A program made the position numbers and the translations under genes. A stretch of 64,000 bases of DNA from Labilibacter marinus (lineage in GTDB: Bacteria > Bacteroidota > Bacteroidia > Bacteroidales > Marinilabiliaceae), in assembly GCF_001659685.2 (NCBI RefSeq), contig NZ_LXYE02000001.1:124001-188000 (forward strand), written 5' to 3'. A model generated the notes under the pieces. It was not told the DNA's origin and did no database searches. It was given only the letters and a program-made list of their open reading frames with translations. Of this stretch, positions 54,554 through 64,000 are shown piece after piece. The stretch's first letter is position 1. The number at the start of each line of letters is the position of its first letter.

Positions 54554-55804
54554 ATGAAAGTACTTCAATTATGTGGTAAAGATTTTTTTGGTGCAGGAAG
54601 AGCTGCCTATCGATTGCATAAGGGCTTGCTAAATGCAGGTGTTGATAGTGTAATGTGGGTGGGTGCCAAAAGAACAAAGGACGACACAGTAATTGATATT
54701 CAGAAAAGTAACTATAAAAAAAAACTAACCAAGGTATATGTAAATCTTGAAAAATTAATAATAAAAGGTTCGGCAGGAGGGGCAACGGAGATGTTTTCCT
54801 TGGGGTATCCAGCGCATGGAATTCGTAAAAAGATAGAGCATGAAAAGCCAGACTTAATTCATATACATTGGATAAATAGAGGATTTTTTAATTTAAGAGA
54901 CTTACAAAAATTGAATATTCCCATTGTTATATCTTTACATGATATGTGGTGGTATACAGGCGGCTGTCATTACGATGAAGAATGTGGTGCTTATGTCAGA
55001 GGCTGTGAATCATGTCCCGTTTTAAAAAAAGATGCTCAGCAAGGATTAAGTTATCGTCAGTTAAGGGCTAAGAAAGGAATATTGCAAACCACCAAACATC
55101 TTACATTTATAGGTTTAAGCGCATGGATGAAAGACTGTGTTTCTGAAAGCTTAATAGGTAAAGAACATCAGGTAGTAGGTTTACCCAATGGTATTGATAC
55201 AAATAAGTTTAAACCTTTGCACAAGGATGAATGTCGAGAAAAGTTAGGACTTCCTAAGAATAAAAAGCTAATCATGTTTGCTGCAGTAGACGTTTTGTCA
55301 GAATCCCGCAAAGGATATCGTTATATTAGCGAGGCCTTAAAGAAACTAAATAACGATAAATATGAGTTGGTGGTTATTGGCGAAAAGAGTCAGGAAACTA
55401 CCATTGGTGGATTAAAAACATATTTTTTAGGTGAAATAAATGATGACCAGTTAATGATTGAGTATATGTCGTCTGTAGATGTTGCGGTAGTCCCATCCTT
55501 ACAAGAAAACCTTTCAAATCTAATTATGGAAAGTTTATCTTGTGGAACACCTGTTGTAGCTTTTAAGATTGGAGGAAATGGTGATATGATTCAGCATCAA
55601 AAAAATGGTTACTTGGCGGAAGATAAGAACGTAACTGATTTAGCAAAGGGGATTGAATATTGCACGATAGATGAATATCAAGAAGCTTTGTCAAATAGTG
55701 CAAGGCAAAATGTTCTCGATCATTTTAATATAAGGGATATTGCCCCAAAGTATATCGATTTATATCAATCTATCATTAAAAACATATCAGGTAATAATGC
55801 TTAA
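54554..55804 (+). CDS. glycosyltransferase family 4
   Basis: A 416-residue GT-B enzyme. The N-terminal half contains a Cys-rich acceptor-binding region (HDMWWYTGGCHYDEECGAYV, CESCPVLKKD), typical of a GT4 subgroup in Bacteroidota. The C-terminal domain has FAAVDVLSESRKGYRYISEA, VVIGEKSQE and the ENLSNLIMESLSCGTPVVAF donor loop. Overlaps the polymerase gene by 8 bases. Confidence 0.92.
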   Translation: MKVLQLCGKDFFGAGRAAYRLHKGLLNAGVDSVMWVGAKRTKDDTVIDIQKSNYKKKLTKVYVNLEKLIIKGSAGGATEMFSLGYPAHGIRKKIEHEKPDLIHIHWINRGFFNLRDLQKLNIPIVISLHDMWWYTGGCHYDEECGAYVRGCESCPVLKKDAQQGLSYRQLRAKKGILQTTKHLTFIGLSAWMKDCVSESLIGKEHQVVGLPNGIDTNKFKPLHKDECREKLGLPKNKKLIMFAAVDVLSESRKGYRYISEALKKLNNDKYELVVIGEKSQETTIGGLKTYFLGEINDDQLMIEYMSSVDVAVVPSLQENLSNLIMESLSCGTPVVAFKIGGNGDMIQHQKNGYLAEDKNVTDLAKGIEYCTIDEYQEALSNSARQNVLDHFNIRDIAPKYIDLYQSIIKNISGNNA

Positions 55805-57023
55805 TCTTTCAAAAATAACGGACTATATTCTGATATACCTGATGATTGCATTTTCGGGTATTCCTTTTTTTTATAAGGCACATATAGCTATGATGATTGC
55901 ATTTTTGGCCATCCCAGCGTTGGTATTTGCTATTCGTAAAAGAAAGATTGACCGTTATTTTGTTATTTATGTGGTGGTTCTTATTTGTATTCAACTTGGA
56001 CAAACACTTAAGTTTTACGACTTACCTATAGCTACTTACATTGGGATGCATGTGCGGGTTATGTTTGCCTATCTTACTATAAAAGCTGTTGGAAGGAAAA
56101 CTGTTGATTACTATATCGATATCATGGTGTTTTCGGTATTGGCTAGTTTGGTGTTTTACTTGAGTTCGTATATCGGACCTGTTGAGCGATTTATGGAAGG
56201 TACCATAGCTCCATTATTTGAAAACCCGCTGATTAAAGAATCTAACTATAAGGTATGGCCTAATATTATTCTGTACACCTTTAATTCGCAGGGAGAAGGG
56301 CTTGTATTGCTTAAGCGTAACTCAGGTCCATTCTGGGAACCAGGTGCTTTTTCGGGATTTTTAATTGTTGCTTTACTATTTAGTATTATTAAAACGGGGA
56401 AGCTACATACCCGAAAAAATAGAATTCTTATGCTGGGCGTTATTACCACATTTTCTACTTCGGGATTAGTGGTGGTGGTTGGTCTGATTATCTTCTATCT
56501 GTTAATTAATAAAAATAGTACGCTGCGATATATTATGATTCCGTTGGTCGTTGTAACAGGCTTAATTGCTTTTTTTAGCCTCAACTTTTTGGGTAATAAA
56601 ATCATTCAAAAGATGAGCTACTCTAGTGCTACTTATAATACTCGCTTTAAAAGTGCAGAGATAGATTTTTATGATTTCTTGAAGCATCCATTAATTGGTA
56701 TGGGGCGTTCGGAAGATACACGCTTTCAAGGAGAGAAAGAAGCCCGAACGATTCACCGTAATAATGGCGTTACTAATCATTTGGTCATGTACGGAGGAAT
56801 CGCTTTTATCCTTTATTTTTACTTGATGTACCTAGGATTTCGTAGAATGTGTATAGCCTACGAAGTAGATAAACGGATGGCTTTTTTCGCTATTGTTACT
56901 ATATTTCTGATTGGGTTTTCACAAGTTTATTTTATTAAAGTTTTTTTCATTGCACTGACTTTGTTTCCTGTGTTATACAATGATGATACGAATTCAATAG
57001 AAAACCATGTTAGCACTAATTGA
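55797..57023 (+). CDS. O-antigen/exopolysaccharide polymerase (Wzy-like)
   Basis: A 408-residue inner-membrane protein with about ten helices. Between late helices it has the large periplasmic loop with the Wzy-type signature (YNTRFKSAEIDFYDFLKHPLIGMGRSED). It polymerises repeat units at the periplasmic face. I chose ATG 55797 over an in-frame ATG at 55740, which overlaps the preceding GT more. Confidence 0.85.
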   Translation: MLNLSKITDYILIYLMIAFSGIPFFYKAHIAMMIAFLAIPALVFAIRKRKIDRYFVIYVVVLICIQLGQTLKFYDLPIATYIGMHVRVMFAYLTIKAVGRKTVDYYIDIMVFSVLASLVFYLSSYIGPVERFMEGTIAPLFENPLIKESNYKVWPNIILYTFNSQGEGLVLLKRNSGPFWEPGAFSGFLIVALLFSIIKTGKLHTRKNRILMLGVITTFSTSGLVVVVGLIIFYLLINKNSTLRYIMIPLVVVTGLIAFFSLNFLGNKIIQKMSYSSATYNTRFKSAEIDFYDFLKHPLIGMGRSEDTRFQGEKEARTIHRNNGVTNHLVMYGGIAFILYFYLMYLGFRRMCIAYEVDKRMAFFAIVTIFLIGFSQVYFIKVFFIALTLFPVLYNDDTNSIENHVSTN

Positions 57024-57027
57024 TGGT

Positions 57028-57900
57028 ATGAAGATATTTGTTGTAATAGCTGTTTTTAACAGAAAAGAATATACCCATCAATGCATCCAATTGCTCCAAC
57101 AGCAAAGCATTAAGAATATTGGTATTGTTATCGTTGATGATGGTTCCACAGATGGCACTTCAGAAGAAATCAAAGCCAAGTATCCTGAAGTGAATGTAGT
57201 AAAAGGAACAGGTGATTGGTGGTGGACTAAATCCATGAATGAAGGTTGCAAGGCTGCTATTAAGTTTGGTGCTGATACTATTATCACTTTAAATAATGAT
57301 ACCTATTTTGCACCTACGTTAATAGAGAGTTTAGTAAAGCATCATCATAACAAACAGAAGGCTATCATCGGTTCTTTAAATCTTGTAAAAAAAGAAAAGG
57401 AGTATATATTCTTTTCGGGGGTAAAGGATATTGTTTGGTGGAAGGCTAAGGAAGTTAAATATCATAAAGCATTTACGCCTCTTACTAATAGTTTAAGCGG
57501 ACTGTATAATAGTAAATGTTTAAATGGACGAGGAACTTTAATTCCAGTATCTATTTTTAAGGAAGTAGAAGGTTATAACGAACAACTGCCACAATATGCA
57601 TCTGATTATGATTTAACCTTGCGTATTCAAGAAGCCGGTTACGACGCTTATATCAGTTATGACTCTCCCGTTTATTCTTATATTGAAGAAACAGGAGGAG
57701 GAAAGAGTTTTGTAAAGCAATCTAGTTGGTCTTTCTTTCAATCATTTAATAATGCTTATGCACAAACGAGCCTTAAAATGTGGTTCAGATATTATAAATC
57801 TCACGCTCCCAAATCAGTCTTTTTATTAGGTTTTGCAATGCAACAACTAAGGGCGGTTTATGCTTTTTATAAAAAACGAAATACGCTATCTAAAATATGA
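57028..57900 (+). CDS. glycosyltransferase family 2
   Basis: A 290-residue GT-A enzyme. VVIAVFNRKEYTHQCIQLL opens the Rossmann-like core, IVIVDDGSTDGT carries the nucleotide-binding Asp, TLNNDT is the DxD-like metal motif (NND), and NGRGTLIPVSIF is the acceptor loop, as in rhamnosyltransferase-type GT2 proteins. ATG 57028 is chosen over ATG 57007, because homology starts there. Overlaps the next gene by 4 bases. Confidence 0.9.
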   Translation: MKIFVVIAVFNRKEYTHQCIQLLQQQSIKNIGIVIVDDGSTDGTSEEIKAKYPEVNVVKGTGDWWWTKSMNEGCKAAIKFGADTIITLNNDTYFAPTLIESLVKHHHNKQKAIIGSLNLVKKEKEYIFFSGVKDIVWWKAKEVKYHKAFTPLTNSLSGLYNSKCLNGRGTLIPVSIFKEVEGYNEQLPQYASDYDLTLRIQEAGYDAYISYDSPVYSYIEETGGGKSFVKQSSWSFFQSFNNAYAQTSLKMWFRYYKSHAPKSVFLLGFAMQQLRAVYAFYKKRNTLSKI

Positions 57901-58862
57901 TATCATTTATAATTATTGGTAGGAATGAGGGCTGGCGTTTAGAGTTATGCTTAACAAGTACGGTGAAAGTTTTAACTGATGGTCAACTGGATGCTGAAAT
58001 CATATATGTAGATTCTAAATCGACAGATGATAGTATAAAAGTCGCCAATCAGTTTTCTGAAGTAAATACTTTTTTAATTACAGGAAGATACAACGCGGCC
58101 ATTGCACGAAATATTGGAGTTAAAGAATCTAAAGGAGATAGTTTAATATTTCTGGATGGCGATATGGAAGTAAATCCTGATTTTTTGAATTTAATTTTAG
58201 ATGAGCAGGGCGTACTAAAACATGATTTTGTTTCAGGTAATTTTATGAATTACTATTACGATGTGGATGGTAATTTTTTACGAAAGGATTTTTACAGAAA
58301 GATTTATTGTGAAAAGGATACGCTCCAGAATACAACCGGAGGATTATTTGCTGTCAAGCGCTCCGTTTGGGATAGTGTTGGAGGAATGCGTAATATGTTT
58401 AAAAAAGGGCAGGATTTAGATTTTGGCTACCGTTTGGCTTTAAAAGGAATTCCGCTTTTAAGGAAAAAGGAATTGATGGCAAATCATCATACCATAGACT
58501 ATAATGATACCAGTAGATTATGGCGTTCTTTTATTGATGGAAGATATCTTTATACACGATCTGTGCTTTATAGGAGTAACTTTTACAACAAGTATGTAAT
58601 TAAAAGAATGCTGACGAGTGACCCAACTTGGTTGTTACTTATTGGAATGATTGTATTAGCTGCGCTGACTCATCAAGTATGGCCATTTATGGTGTACGGA
58701 TTTTTAACCGCTATTGCGGTTGCTTATAACATGCGAAAGGGTAGTTTTGTATCTTATCCAAACAGACTCATAAACCATATGTGTCGTGATTTATATAGCC
58801 TGTTTGCATTTATTTTTATCTATCCAAAAAGAAAGTTAAAACTAAAGTATAAGCGGGTTTGA
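57897..58862 (+). CDS. glycosyltransferase family 2, membrane-associated
   Basis: A 321-residue GT-A enzyme: FIIIGRNEGWRLELCL, IYVDSKSTDDS (substrate Asp), FLDGDMEV (DxD) and the GQDLDFGYRLALKG acceptor motif. Two hydrophobic helices near the C-terminus (about 242-280) attach it to the membrane. It is the last gene of the cluster in this window; no Wzx flippase or initiating transferase is seen. Confidence 0.9.
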   Translation: MISFIIIGRNEGWRLELCLTSTVKVLTDGQLDAEIIYVDSKSTDDSIKVANQFSEVNTFLITGRYNAAIARNIGVKESKGDSLIFLDGDMEVNPDFLNLILDEQGVLKHDFVSGNFMNYYYDVDGNFLRKDFYRKIYCEKDTLQNTTGGLFAVKRSVWDSVGGMRNMFKKGQDLDFGYRLALKGIPLLRKKELMANHHTIDYNDTSRLWRSFIDGRYLYTRSVLYRSNFYNKYVIKRMLTSDPTWLLLIGMIVLAALTHQVWPFMVYGFLTAIAVAYNMRKGSFVSYPNRLINHMCRDLYSLFAFIFIYPKRKLKLKYKRV

Positions 58863-58901
58863 TTGCCTAACGACTAAAACTAAACTCTAATTGCTTAATC
58901 G

Positions 58902-59732
58902 CTAATATACTTTAGGTACGTATGTTTGTTCATCCTTAGGAGGTCGAATGTAATTATCCTTGTCTTGTAATTCAGGAAGTTCTAATTTTTCGTAAGAAAC
59001 TTTCTTGTACGGAATCTTCGATAATAAATGAGAAATACAGTTTAAACGAGCTTTCTTTTTATCATCACCATCTACCACAAACCAAGGTGCTTTCTTGGTA
59101 TCTGTATACTGAAACATTTTATCCTTGGCCAAAGAATAATCTACCCAATGGGTGCGTGAAGCCATATCCATGGGACTAATTTTCCATCGTTTCAAGGGTG
59201 TTTTAATGCGCTCCGAAAATCGTTTTTCTTGCTCCTCATCGCTTACAGAGAACCAATATTTAATGAGTGTGATACCAGATCGAATAAGCATGCGCTCAAA
59301 TTCAGGGCAGGAACGAAAAAACTCTTCATATTCATCATCAGAGCAAAATTTCATCACCTTTTCTACTCCCGCACGATTATACCAACTACGGTCAAAGATA
59401 ACCATTTCGCCAGCAGCGGGAAGGTGAGAAACATAGCGTTGAAAGTGCCATTGGGTTTTCTCTCGCTCGGTAGGAACAGGTAGGGCTACCGTTTTAACAA
59501 TACGCGGATTCAAGGGTTGGGTAATGCGCTTGATGGCACCTCCTTTACCGGCAGCATCTCGGCCTTCAAAAATTACTACAACTTTTAAGCCTTTGTGTTT
59601 TATCCACTCTTGTAGTTTTACTAATTCAAGCTGTAAACGTTCCAGTTCATTAAAGTAATACTCTTTATCCAGTTTCCCATTCTCTTGGTAGATAGGTTCT
59701 ACTTTCTTTTTTTTATGATTCCCGTTACCCAT
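58902..59732 (-). CDS. ppk2: polyphosphate kinase 2 family protein
   Basis: A 276-residue PPK2-family enzyme that uses polyphosphate to phosphorylate nucleotides (or the reverse). Walker A is FEGRDAAGKGGAIKR (GRDAAGKGG at 57-65), Walker B-like FDRSWYNRAG at 113-122, and the lid has SDEEQEKRFSERIKTPLKRWK. It matches the single-domain class; class I (diphosphate) is likely from its length, but the direction is not certain. Stand-alone, convergent with the exopolysaccharide cluster. Confidence 0.94.
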   Translation of the reverse strand: MGNGNHKKKKVEPIYQENGKLDKEYYFNELERLQLELVKLQEWIKHKGLKVVVIFEGRDAAGKGGAIKRITQPLNPRIVKTVALPVPTEREKTQWHFQRYVSHLPAAGEMVIFDRSWYNRAGVEKVMKFCSDDEYEEFFRSCPEFERMLIRSGITLIKYWFSVSDEEQEKRFSERIKTPLKRWKISPMDMASRTHWVDYSLAKDKMFQYTDTKKAPWFVVDGDDKKKARLNCISHLLSKIPYKKVSYEKLELPELQDKDNYIRPPKDEQTYVPKVY

Positions 59733-59851
59733 TATTTCTTTAGTAGATTTATTTCAGGATTATAATATACATATAATCATAAGACTTTCCTGATGTTGAA
59801 ATCAATAAGTTGTTAATATCAACAAGGATTCAAGCGGACCAAATAAGAAAA

Positions 59852-61711
59852 TTATATATCCATCAGATACATATCTTCTTGATTTATTTTAAATTCGGAA
59901 TCATGTAGTGTTTGTGATTCATTTAACGCTAATGTACTTGTTTTCTGATTAAGTTGTTGAATCGCATTATTCATTTCATCTACTGCATCCGAAACTTTTA
60001 AGAACAGATCAGAGGCTTTTTTACATTTATCTGTCGACGATTTTAGTTTAGTCTCTGTAATATCAAAATACTGTTTTACTTCTATAGAATTACTTTTAAT
60101 TTTCTGCGTTTCAAGAGTCGTATTTTCAGCAAGCTTTTTTACCTCACTTGCCACTACTGCAAATCCTTTTCCTACATTACCCGCTTTAGCTGCTTCAATA
60201 GCCGCATTGAGCGATAAAATGTTAGTTTGAACCGAAACCGCTTGAATGGTATTTGCTATTCCATCAAATTTTTCAACGAGTTTACCTTGTTTTACAAAGG
60301 CTGCTTCAAGTTCATCAAATTCACCCTTTAGTTCTTTAAAAATTAGCAACATGTCGCTAATCGATTTAAACTTTTTATGTAATTCAGTAATGGTTTCCGA
60401 TACCGAAGTTGAGATATTTAGAATAACGGAACTTTTAAAATAATGGCAATTTTCCTTCTTATTAAAACCATTAAATATAGCAGTTGCCATATCTTCGCAC
60501 GAACCATATCCACACGAACAGCAATTATACACTTCTTTTTCAGAGGATTTATTCAATGTTTTATAAATCTCCCATTTCTCTGTTTCACTCGGAATCAATA
60601 TGGTATTATTGGAGCTTTTATCAATATATGACCTATTGTACAAACCTTCTTCCCAAAAACTATTCACTGTTCTTGAAAATACTTTTTTCCCCTTTCGATT
60701 ATTATACTCGGCAATCATTGTATTTTTTCTGGCTTCAATCAATGATTCAATTCTATCCAATGATTTATCATGCGTTAAAGTCCCTGGGCCTCCATTACAC
60801 CCGTGGTGGCAATTCAAACAGTCTATTAGTAATGGGGCAATTCCATTTTCTATATCTGCAGGTAAGTTATCCAAGTAATCGTAAATAACTTCCTTTCCTT
60901 CTATTTTTCTGGTTTTGTCTACTATTTCAGGAACTTCTCTGCAAGCGGTTCTTAATAATCCTCCAGGTGTAGAGAACAATACTGCACGTTCGGCAGGAGG
61001 GTTATCAAAATCGATTGGAGAAAAATCGAAAAGGTTAATCTTATTTGAGGTAAAGTATTGGTTAAAAGATGCAAAAGTTACATTTAAAATGTCGTATTCA
61101 CTATCTTCAAATTCTCTGGTTTTAGCCAAACAAGGCGATACAACAATAAACTTATAATCGGCGTACTCACTATAGAATTCCTTTACCATTTTAATGGTGT
61201 GTAACATGGGACTGTCTGCAGGGGCGAGGTATTTAATTAGCTCGGGTTTATACAATTCAATGTATGAAACAATGGCAGGGCATGGTTGGGCAATAACTGA
61301 CTTAGGCTCAGATTTAAGATGTTCTAGATACGATTTAACGGTAAGTTCAGCACCAAAACTTACATCAAAAATGGCTTTAATACCAATACTCTTTAACCAT
61401 CCATTAAACTCGTTGTAAGCTCCCGGGAAACTTGCTGCAATGGCAGGCGCTACAATGGCCACGTACTTATCGCCTTTGGATAAATTTTCAAATAGCAAAT
61501 CAAAATCATCTTTTGGAACCCTGGCATCGTGTTTACAAGCAGGTATGCAACTAGCGCAAGCAATACATAAATCGCTATTAATTGACATGTGATTGCCTTT
61601 GTCTATGTTACAGAATTTTACAGGACAAGCAGTTATGCAGGCATGACAGTTAACACATTTTTCTTCATCAACAAAAATAACTTTCTTTAAAGGATAAGTT
61701 TCTGTACTCAT
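59852..61711 (-). CDS. soluble [FeFe]-hydrogenase-like sensor fused to a chemoreceptor signalling domain
   Basis: A 619-residue cytosolic protein with no TM. Two [4Fe-4S] ferredoxin motifs (Cys19/22/25/29 and 49/52/55/59) lead to an [FeFe]-hydrogenase H-cluster domain (about 80-330) retaining the four cluster ligands: Cys144 (QPCP), Cys193 (SPCLAK), Cys301 and Cys305 (NCHHGC). The proton-transfer Cys of the TSCCP motif is Pro here. A further Fe-S motif (CCSCGYGSC, 397-405) precedes an MCP hairpin ([20 protein letters not shown] and on, about 440-590). Such domains sense H2 or redox state; here the output is the chemoreceptor. I use ATG 61711; upstream extension has only TTG. Confidence 0.9.
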   Translation of the reverse strand: MSTETYPLKKVIFVDEEKCVNCHACITACPVKFCNIDKGNHMSINSDLCIACASCIPACKHDARVPKDDFDLLFENLSKGDKYVAIVAPAIAASFPGAYNEFNGWLKSIGIKAIFDVSFGAELTVKSYLEHLKSEPKSVIAQPCPAIVSYIELYKPELIKYLAPADSPMLHTIKMVKEFYSEYADYKFIVVSPCLAKTREFEDSEYDILNVTFASFNQYFTSNKINLFDFSPIDFDNPPAERAVLFSTPGGLLRTACREVPEIVDKTRKIEGKEVIYDYLDNLPADIENGIAPLLIDCLNCHHGCNGGPGTLTHDKSLDRIESLIEARKNTMIAEYNNRKGKKVFSRTVNSFWEEGLYNRSYIDKSSNNTILIPSETEKWEIYKTLNKSSEKEVYNCCSCGYGSCEDMATAIFNGFNKKENCHYFKSSVILNISTSVSETITELHKKFKSISDMLLIFKELKGEFDELEAAFVKQGKLVEKFDGIANTIQAVSVQTNILSLNAAIEAAKAGNVGKGFAVVASEVKKLAENTTLETQKIKSNSIEVKQYFDITETKLKSSTDKCKKASDLFLKVSDAVDEMNNAIQQLNQKTSTLALNESQTLHDSEFKINQEDMYLMDI

Positions 61712-61864
61712 TGTGTTGGGATTTAAATTCACGATCAATAGGTTTGATATTCAGCGAATTGTTGTTTTATATAAGTTACAGAATCTAAATGATGAAAGAA
61801 TTGCTCGATTGATTAAAGGAGTTATTATTGAGATAAACGTGAATGTAACTGTTATGAGTGAATA

Positions 61865-62584
61865 TTAAGTTAGAAAGTTTTCATCAATATATTTCTGAAA
61901 AGCCTCTTTATATTGCTCACTTACAGGAATACGAACATCTTCGTTAAAGATGATACGCATACGTTCTATGGTGGTAATTTTTTTGAGATTAACAATGTAG
62001 GAGCGATGCACACGCATAAAGCTATTGTGCGGTAGCTTCTCCATCAGCTTTTTAAAGCTCAATAAGGTAATAACAGGTTTTTGGTTGGATAGATGAATAC
62101 GAACATATTCGCGCATTCCCTCAATATAGGTGATGTTTTTAAGCTCTACGCGAATGATTTTGTACTCCGATTTAATAAACAAATAATCGTTATTGCCTTT
62201 TAATTCTTCGGTTGATTTATTTTCCTGAGAAAGACGTTGTTTGGCTTTATCCACAGCAGTGATAAAGTTATCGTATCCAATGGGCTTTAAGATATAATCG
62301 ATGGCGTTAACTTTAAATCCATCCAGTGCGTATTCACTATAGGCAGTGGTGAAAATGATACCGATGTTTTGTTTGAGAGATTTGGCAAAATCCATACCCG
62401 ATAACTCGGGCATATTAATATCTACAAATAGTAAATCTACCTCGTTATTATCCAACACCTCGTAAGCCGATGTTGCACTACTTAAAGCAGCCACTAACTC
62501 TAAGGAGGGAGTTCGTTCTATGTAGCTCGAAATCTGTTTTAAGGCCAGTGGCTCATCATCAATAGCAACGCACTTTATAATCAT
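61865..62584 (-). CDS. LytTR response regulator
   Basis: A 239-residue regulator: receiver domain (3-120) with Asp55 in LFVDINMPE and the Lys in YILKPIGYD; LytTR DNA-binding domain (about 140-238; SFMRVHRSYIVNLKKIT). Its start overlaps the upstream sensor kinase gene by 4 bases, so the two form a translationally coupled pair. Confidence 0.95.
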   Translation of the reverse strand: MIIKCVAIDDEPLALKQISSYIERTPSLELVAALSSATSAYEVLDNNEVDLLFVDINMPELSGMDFAKSLKQNIGIIFTTAYSEYALDGFKVNAIDYILKPIGYDNFITAVDKAKQRLSQENKSTEELKGNNDYLFIKSEYKIIRVELKNITYIEGMREYVRIHLSNQKPVITLLSFKKLMEKLPHNSFMRVHRSYIVNLKKITTIERMRIIFNEDVRIPVSEQYKEAFQKYIDENFLT

Positions 62585-63714
62585 ATTGGTAATTTAATAA
62601 TGCTTGAATAAATTTTATCGCTTTGGTTTACTTCCCAAATGTACTTATCGCCATAGTACAAGTCAAGTCTTTTGCGCGTATTTACTAATCCAATACCACT
62701 ACTTTCGGCCTGTGGTAATGATACCTCTGCCTGTTTGCAGTTGCTGCAGTCCACCACTAAGTAGTTATCTTTAACGGTAATACTTAAATGGATAAAACAG
62801 TTTTTATTGATGGCAGCTCCATGCTTAAATGCATTCTCTAAAATAGTAATAAATACAAATGGCGGAATAGATATTTTTGGCGTTACCTCTGGAAATTTAA
62901 GTTTCACCTCCAATTCATCTGAATAACGCATTCGCATCAGGTTGGTATAACTTTTAATAAACTCAATTTCCTTTTCCAAGGAAGTCTTTTTATCTTCTTT
63001 TTCGTACAGCAAATAACGAAGCATATGTGATAATCCAACAATAGAATGCTGCGCATCTTTGGGCGCCAATTCAACCAATGCATGAATATTATTTAATGTA
63101 TTCATTAAAAAATGGGGACTAATTTGATGCTTTAAAAAAGCTAATTCAGCCTGTAGTTTTTCTTCGCTTAGCTGATGTCTTAAACGCTCTTCGTTCACTA
63201 GCCTGCCTGCCTGTTTAATAGCCGTGTTAAATCCAACTACCATGGCAGCTAAAAGCATAGTGTTTAGGTAACGAATAAAAATACCTTTTCCCGGTGGTGC
63301 CATTCCTGCTCTAAAGGTCTCCAAATTCTGACCGCGAGGAGGTCTACTTAAAGGAGAAAAACCAGATCCGTGAGGACGCACATTAGGTCCTAGTGGCTGC
63401 AGATTATCGGGTAGCGGAATAAGTTCGTGCAATTGCCTTATAAGGGCTGGATGACTTAAACCAAGGATTAAAATACCAGTAATGCTAAAATACCAAATGT
63501 ATTTTTTCTTGAATAATAGATGTGGTGTAAGCCATTTGTTATTGATAAAAAATATAAGAAAAAACGGAAGCATTGAAGCTAAATCGTGCATTACCTTGTA
63601 CCATTGAATCTCGTCGTTTCTTTCGGATAAAAAAGTGACAAAGGTGACTAGAATAGTCCATACAGCTAGGTATATGATATTTTCTATTTGTTTGTGTTTA
63701 AGTGTTGTTTTCAT
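62581..63714 (-). CDS. LytS-type sensor histidine kinase
   Basis: A 377-residue membrane kinase. Four hydrophobic segments occupy about residues 10-180, with a Gly/Pro/Arg-rich loop (PLGPNVRPHGSGFSPLSRPPRG). The His_kinase domain has QISPHFLMNTLNNIHAL (phospho-His) and a HATPase domain with ILENAFKHGA and SSGIGLVNTRKRLDLYYG. ATG 63714 is chosen over ATG 63765 (adds 17 polar residues). It forms a pair with the following LytTR regulator. Confidence 0.91.
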   Translation of the reverse strand: MKTTLKHKQIENIIYLAVWTILVTFVTFLSERNDEIQWYKVMHDLASMLPFFLIFFINNKWLTPHLLFKKKYIWYFSITGILILGLSHPALIRQLHELIPLPDNLQPLGPNVRPHGSGFSPLSRPPRGQNLETFRAGMAPPGKGIFIRYLNTMLLAAMVVGFNTAIKQAGRLVNEERLRHQLSEEKLQAELAFLKHQISPHFLMNTLNNIHALVELAPKDAQHSIVGLSHMLRYLLYEKEDKKTSLEKEIEFIKSYTNLMRMRYSDELEVKLKFPEVTPKISIPPFVFITILENAFKHGAAINKNCFIHLSITVKDNYLVVDCSNCKQAEVSLPQAESSGIGLVNTRKRLDLYYGDKYIWEVNQSDKIYSSIIKLPI

Positions 63715-63765
63715 CGGTTGTTTTTGTTCAATAGATAAGGTGATAAGATCAAAGTCAATAGTCAT

Positions 63766-64000
63766 AAAGTTAAATGTTCCCCCATTTTCTTACCAATGCT
63801 TTATCAAAACTAATAAAACAAAAGCTATTGACTTATTTTATATTACAATTTTAAGATGGAATGGGTTCGAAAACAAATACTTTCAACAAACCAATTGATT
63901 TTATCAATGAAACGGCTTTGGATTTCAAGTATAGTATTACTAATGTTAATTGTTTATGTTGAGTAAAACATAACCTTTAGTCATAATATCAGTATTTGTA
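63766..64000. other. terminal intergenic region
   Basis: 235 bases of AT-rich DNA at the window edge. On the minus strand, TAGTTTTG at 63805-63812 is a -7-like match for the LytS-type gene, but no -33 element is spaced correctly. No supported gene is visible. Confidence 0.4.

Noticed and set aside
60443-61418. Plus-strand open frames over the hydrogenase-like gene
   Set aside because: They lie antisense to a clear coding gene, mirror its codon pattern, and show no recognisable domain.
63907-63966. 19-residue hydrophobic frame at the window edge
   Set aside because: Too short and without promoter, terminator or homology support.
1-64000. rRNA, tRNA, CRISPR, IS or prophage elements
   Set aside because: I looked through the intergenic spaces and found no repeat-spacer pattern, no transposase or integrase, and nothing I could read as a tRNA or rRNA; a covariance search would be decisive for small RNAs.

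Overview
The window is an AT-rich chromosomal segment of a free-living member of the Bacteroidota. The gene families point to an anaerobic or facultative marine-type lineage, but I cannot fix the genus. The phylum call rests on several things: many DUF4293/DUF4294-type and SirB1-like proteins; LytTR two-component pairs; ECF sigma factors paired with a membrane/barrel partner; the frequent absence of clear Shine-Dalgarno sites; and promoters of the phylum-specific type (TTTG, then about 18 bp, then TAnnTTTG), best seen upstream of arsR. I see no rRNA, tRNA, CRISPR array, insertion sequence or prophage.

Layout. 1-4.6 kb: ECF sigma factor, YchF ATPase, DUF4294 protein, LytTR regulator, ElbB. 4.6-9.5 kb: a GH13-like secreted protein that has lost its catalytic residues, then a DUF3859/TPR pair. 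9.6-17.6 kb: envelope-themed genes, namely an alpha/beta hydrolase with an L,D-transpeptidase, a U32/RlhA-like protein, and a secreted NTF2-like/class B1 metallo-beta-lactamase fusion overlapping a diacylglycerol/undecaprenol kinase. 17.6-24.9 kb: one-direction signalling block (ligand-binding PAS histidine kinase, NtrC-type regulator, Cache chemoreceptor, REC-kinase hybrid), with a perfect 44-bp palindrome between the second and third genes. 25.1-27.8 kb: ECF sigma factor whose coding similarity runs upstream of its first ATG, with a membrane-anchored barrel partner and a lipoprotein. 28-44.3 kb: mostly housekeeping and stand-alone genes (M49 peptidase, IMP dehydrogenase, AraC/SDR pair, nucleoside phosphorylase, PepD) and a large 7TM histidine kinase.

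44.4-47.7 kb: an NrtS-like gene interrupted by one stop codon, followed by an ars operon of the organoarsenical type (arsR, thioredoxin, ArsF-like lipoprotein, ArsG-like permease, ArsP-like permease) with two matching operator-like sites. 47.8-50 kb: RuvX and peptide deformylase, then a PAS/MCP-like protein. 50.2-58.9 kb: an exopolysaccharide cluster (Wza, Wzc, four glycosyltransferases, Wzy) without a visible flippase or initiating transferase. 58.9-63.7 kb: PPK2, a soluble [FeFe]-hydrogenase-like/chemoreceptor fusion, and a LytS/LytT-type two-component pair.

Sensing is over-represented: five histidine kinases, two LytTR regulators, one NtrC regulator, two ECF sigma factors and three proteins with chemoreceptor signalling domains, yet no che or flagellar genes are present here. 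The most unusual items are the hydrogenase-chemoreceptor fusion, the catalytically dead amylase relative, the NTF2-B1 lactamase fusion, the broken nrtS gene and the twin ars operators.
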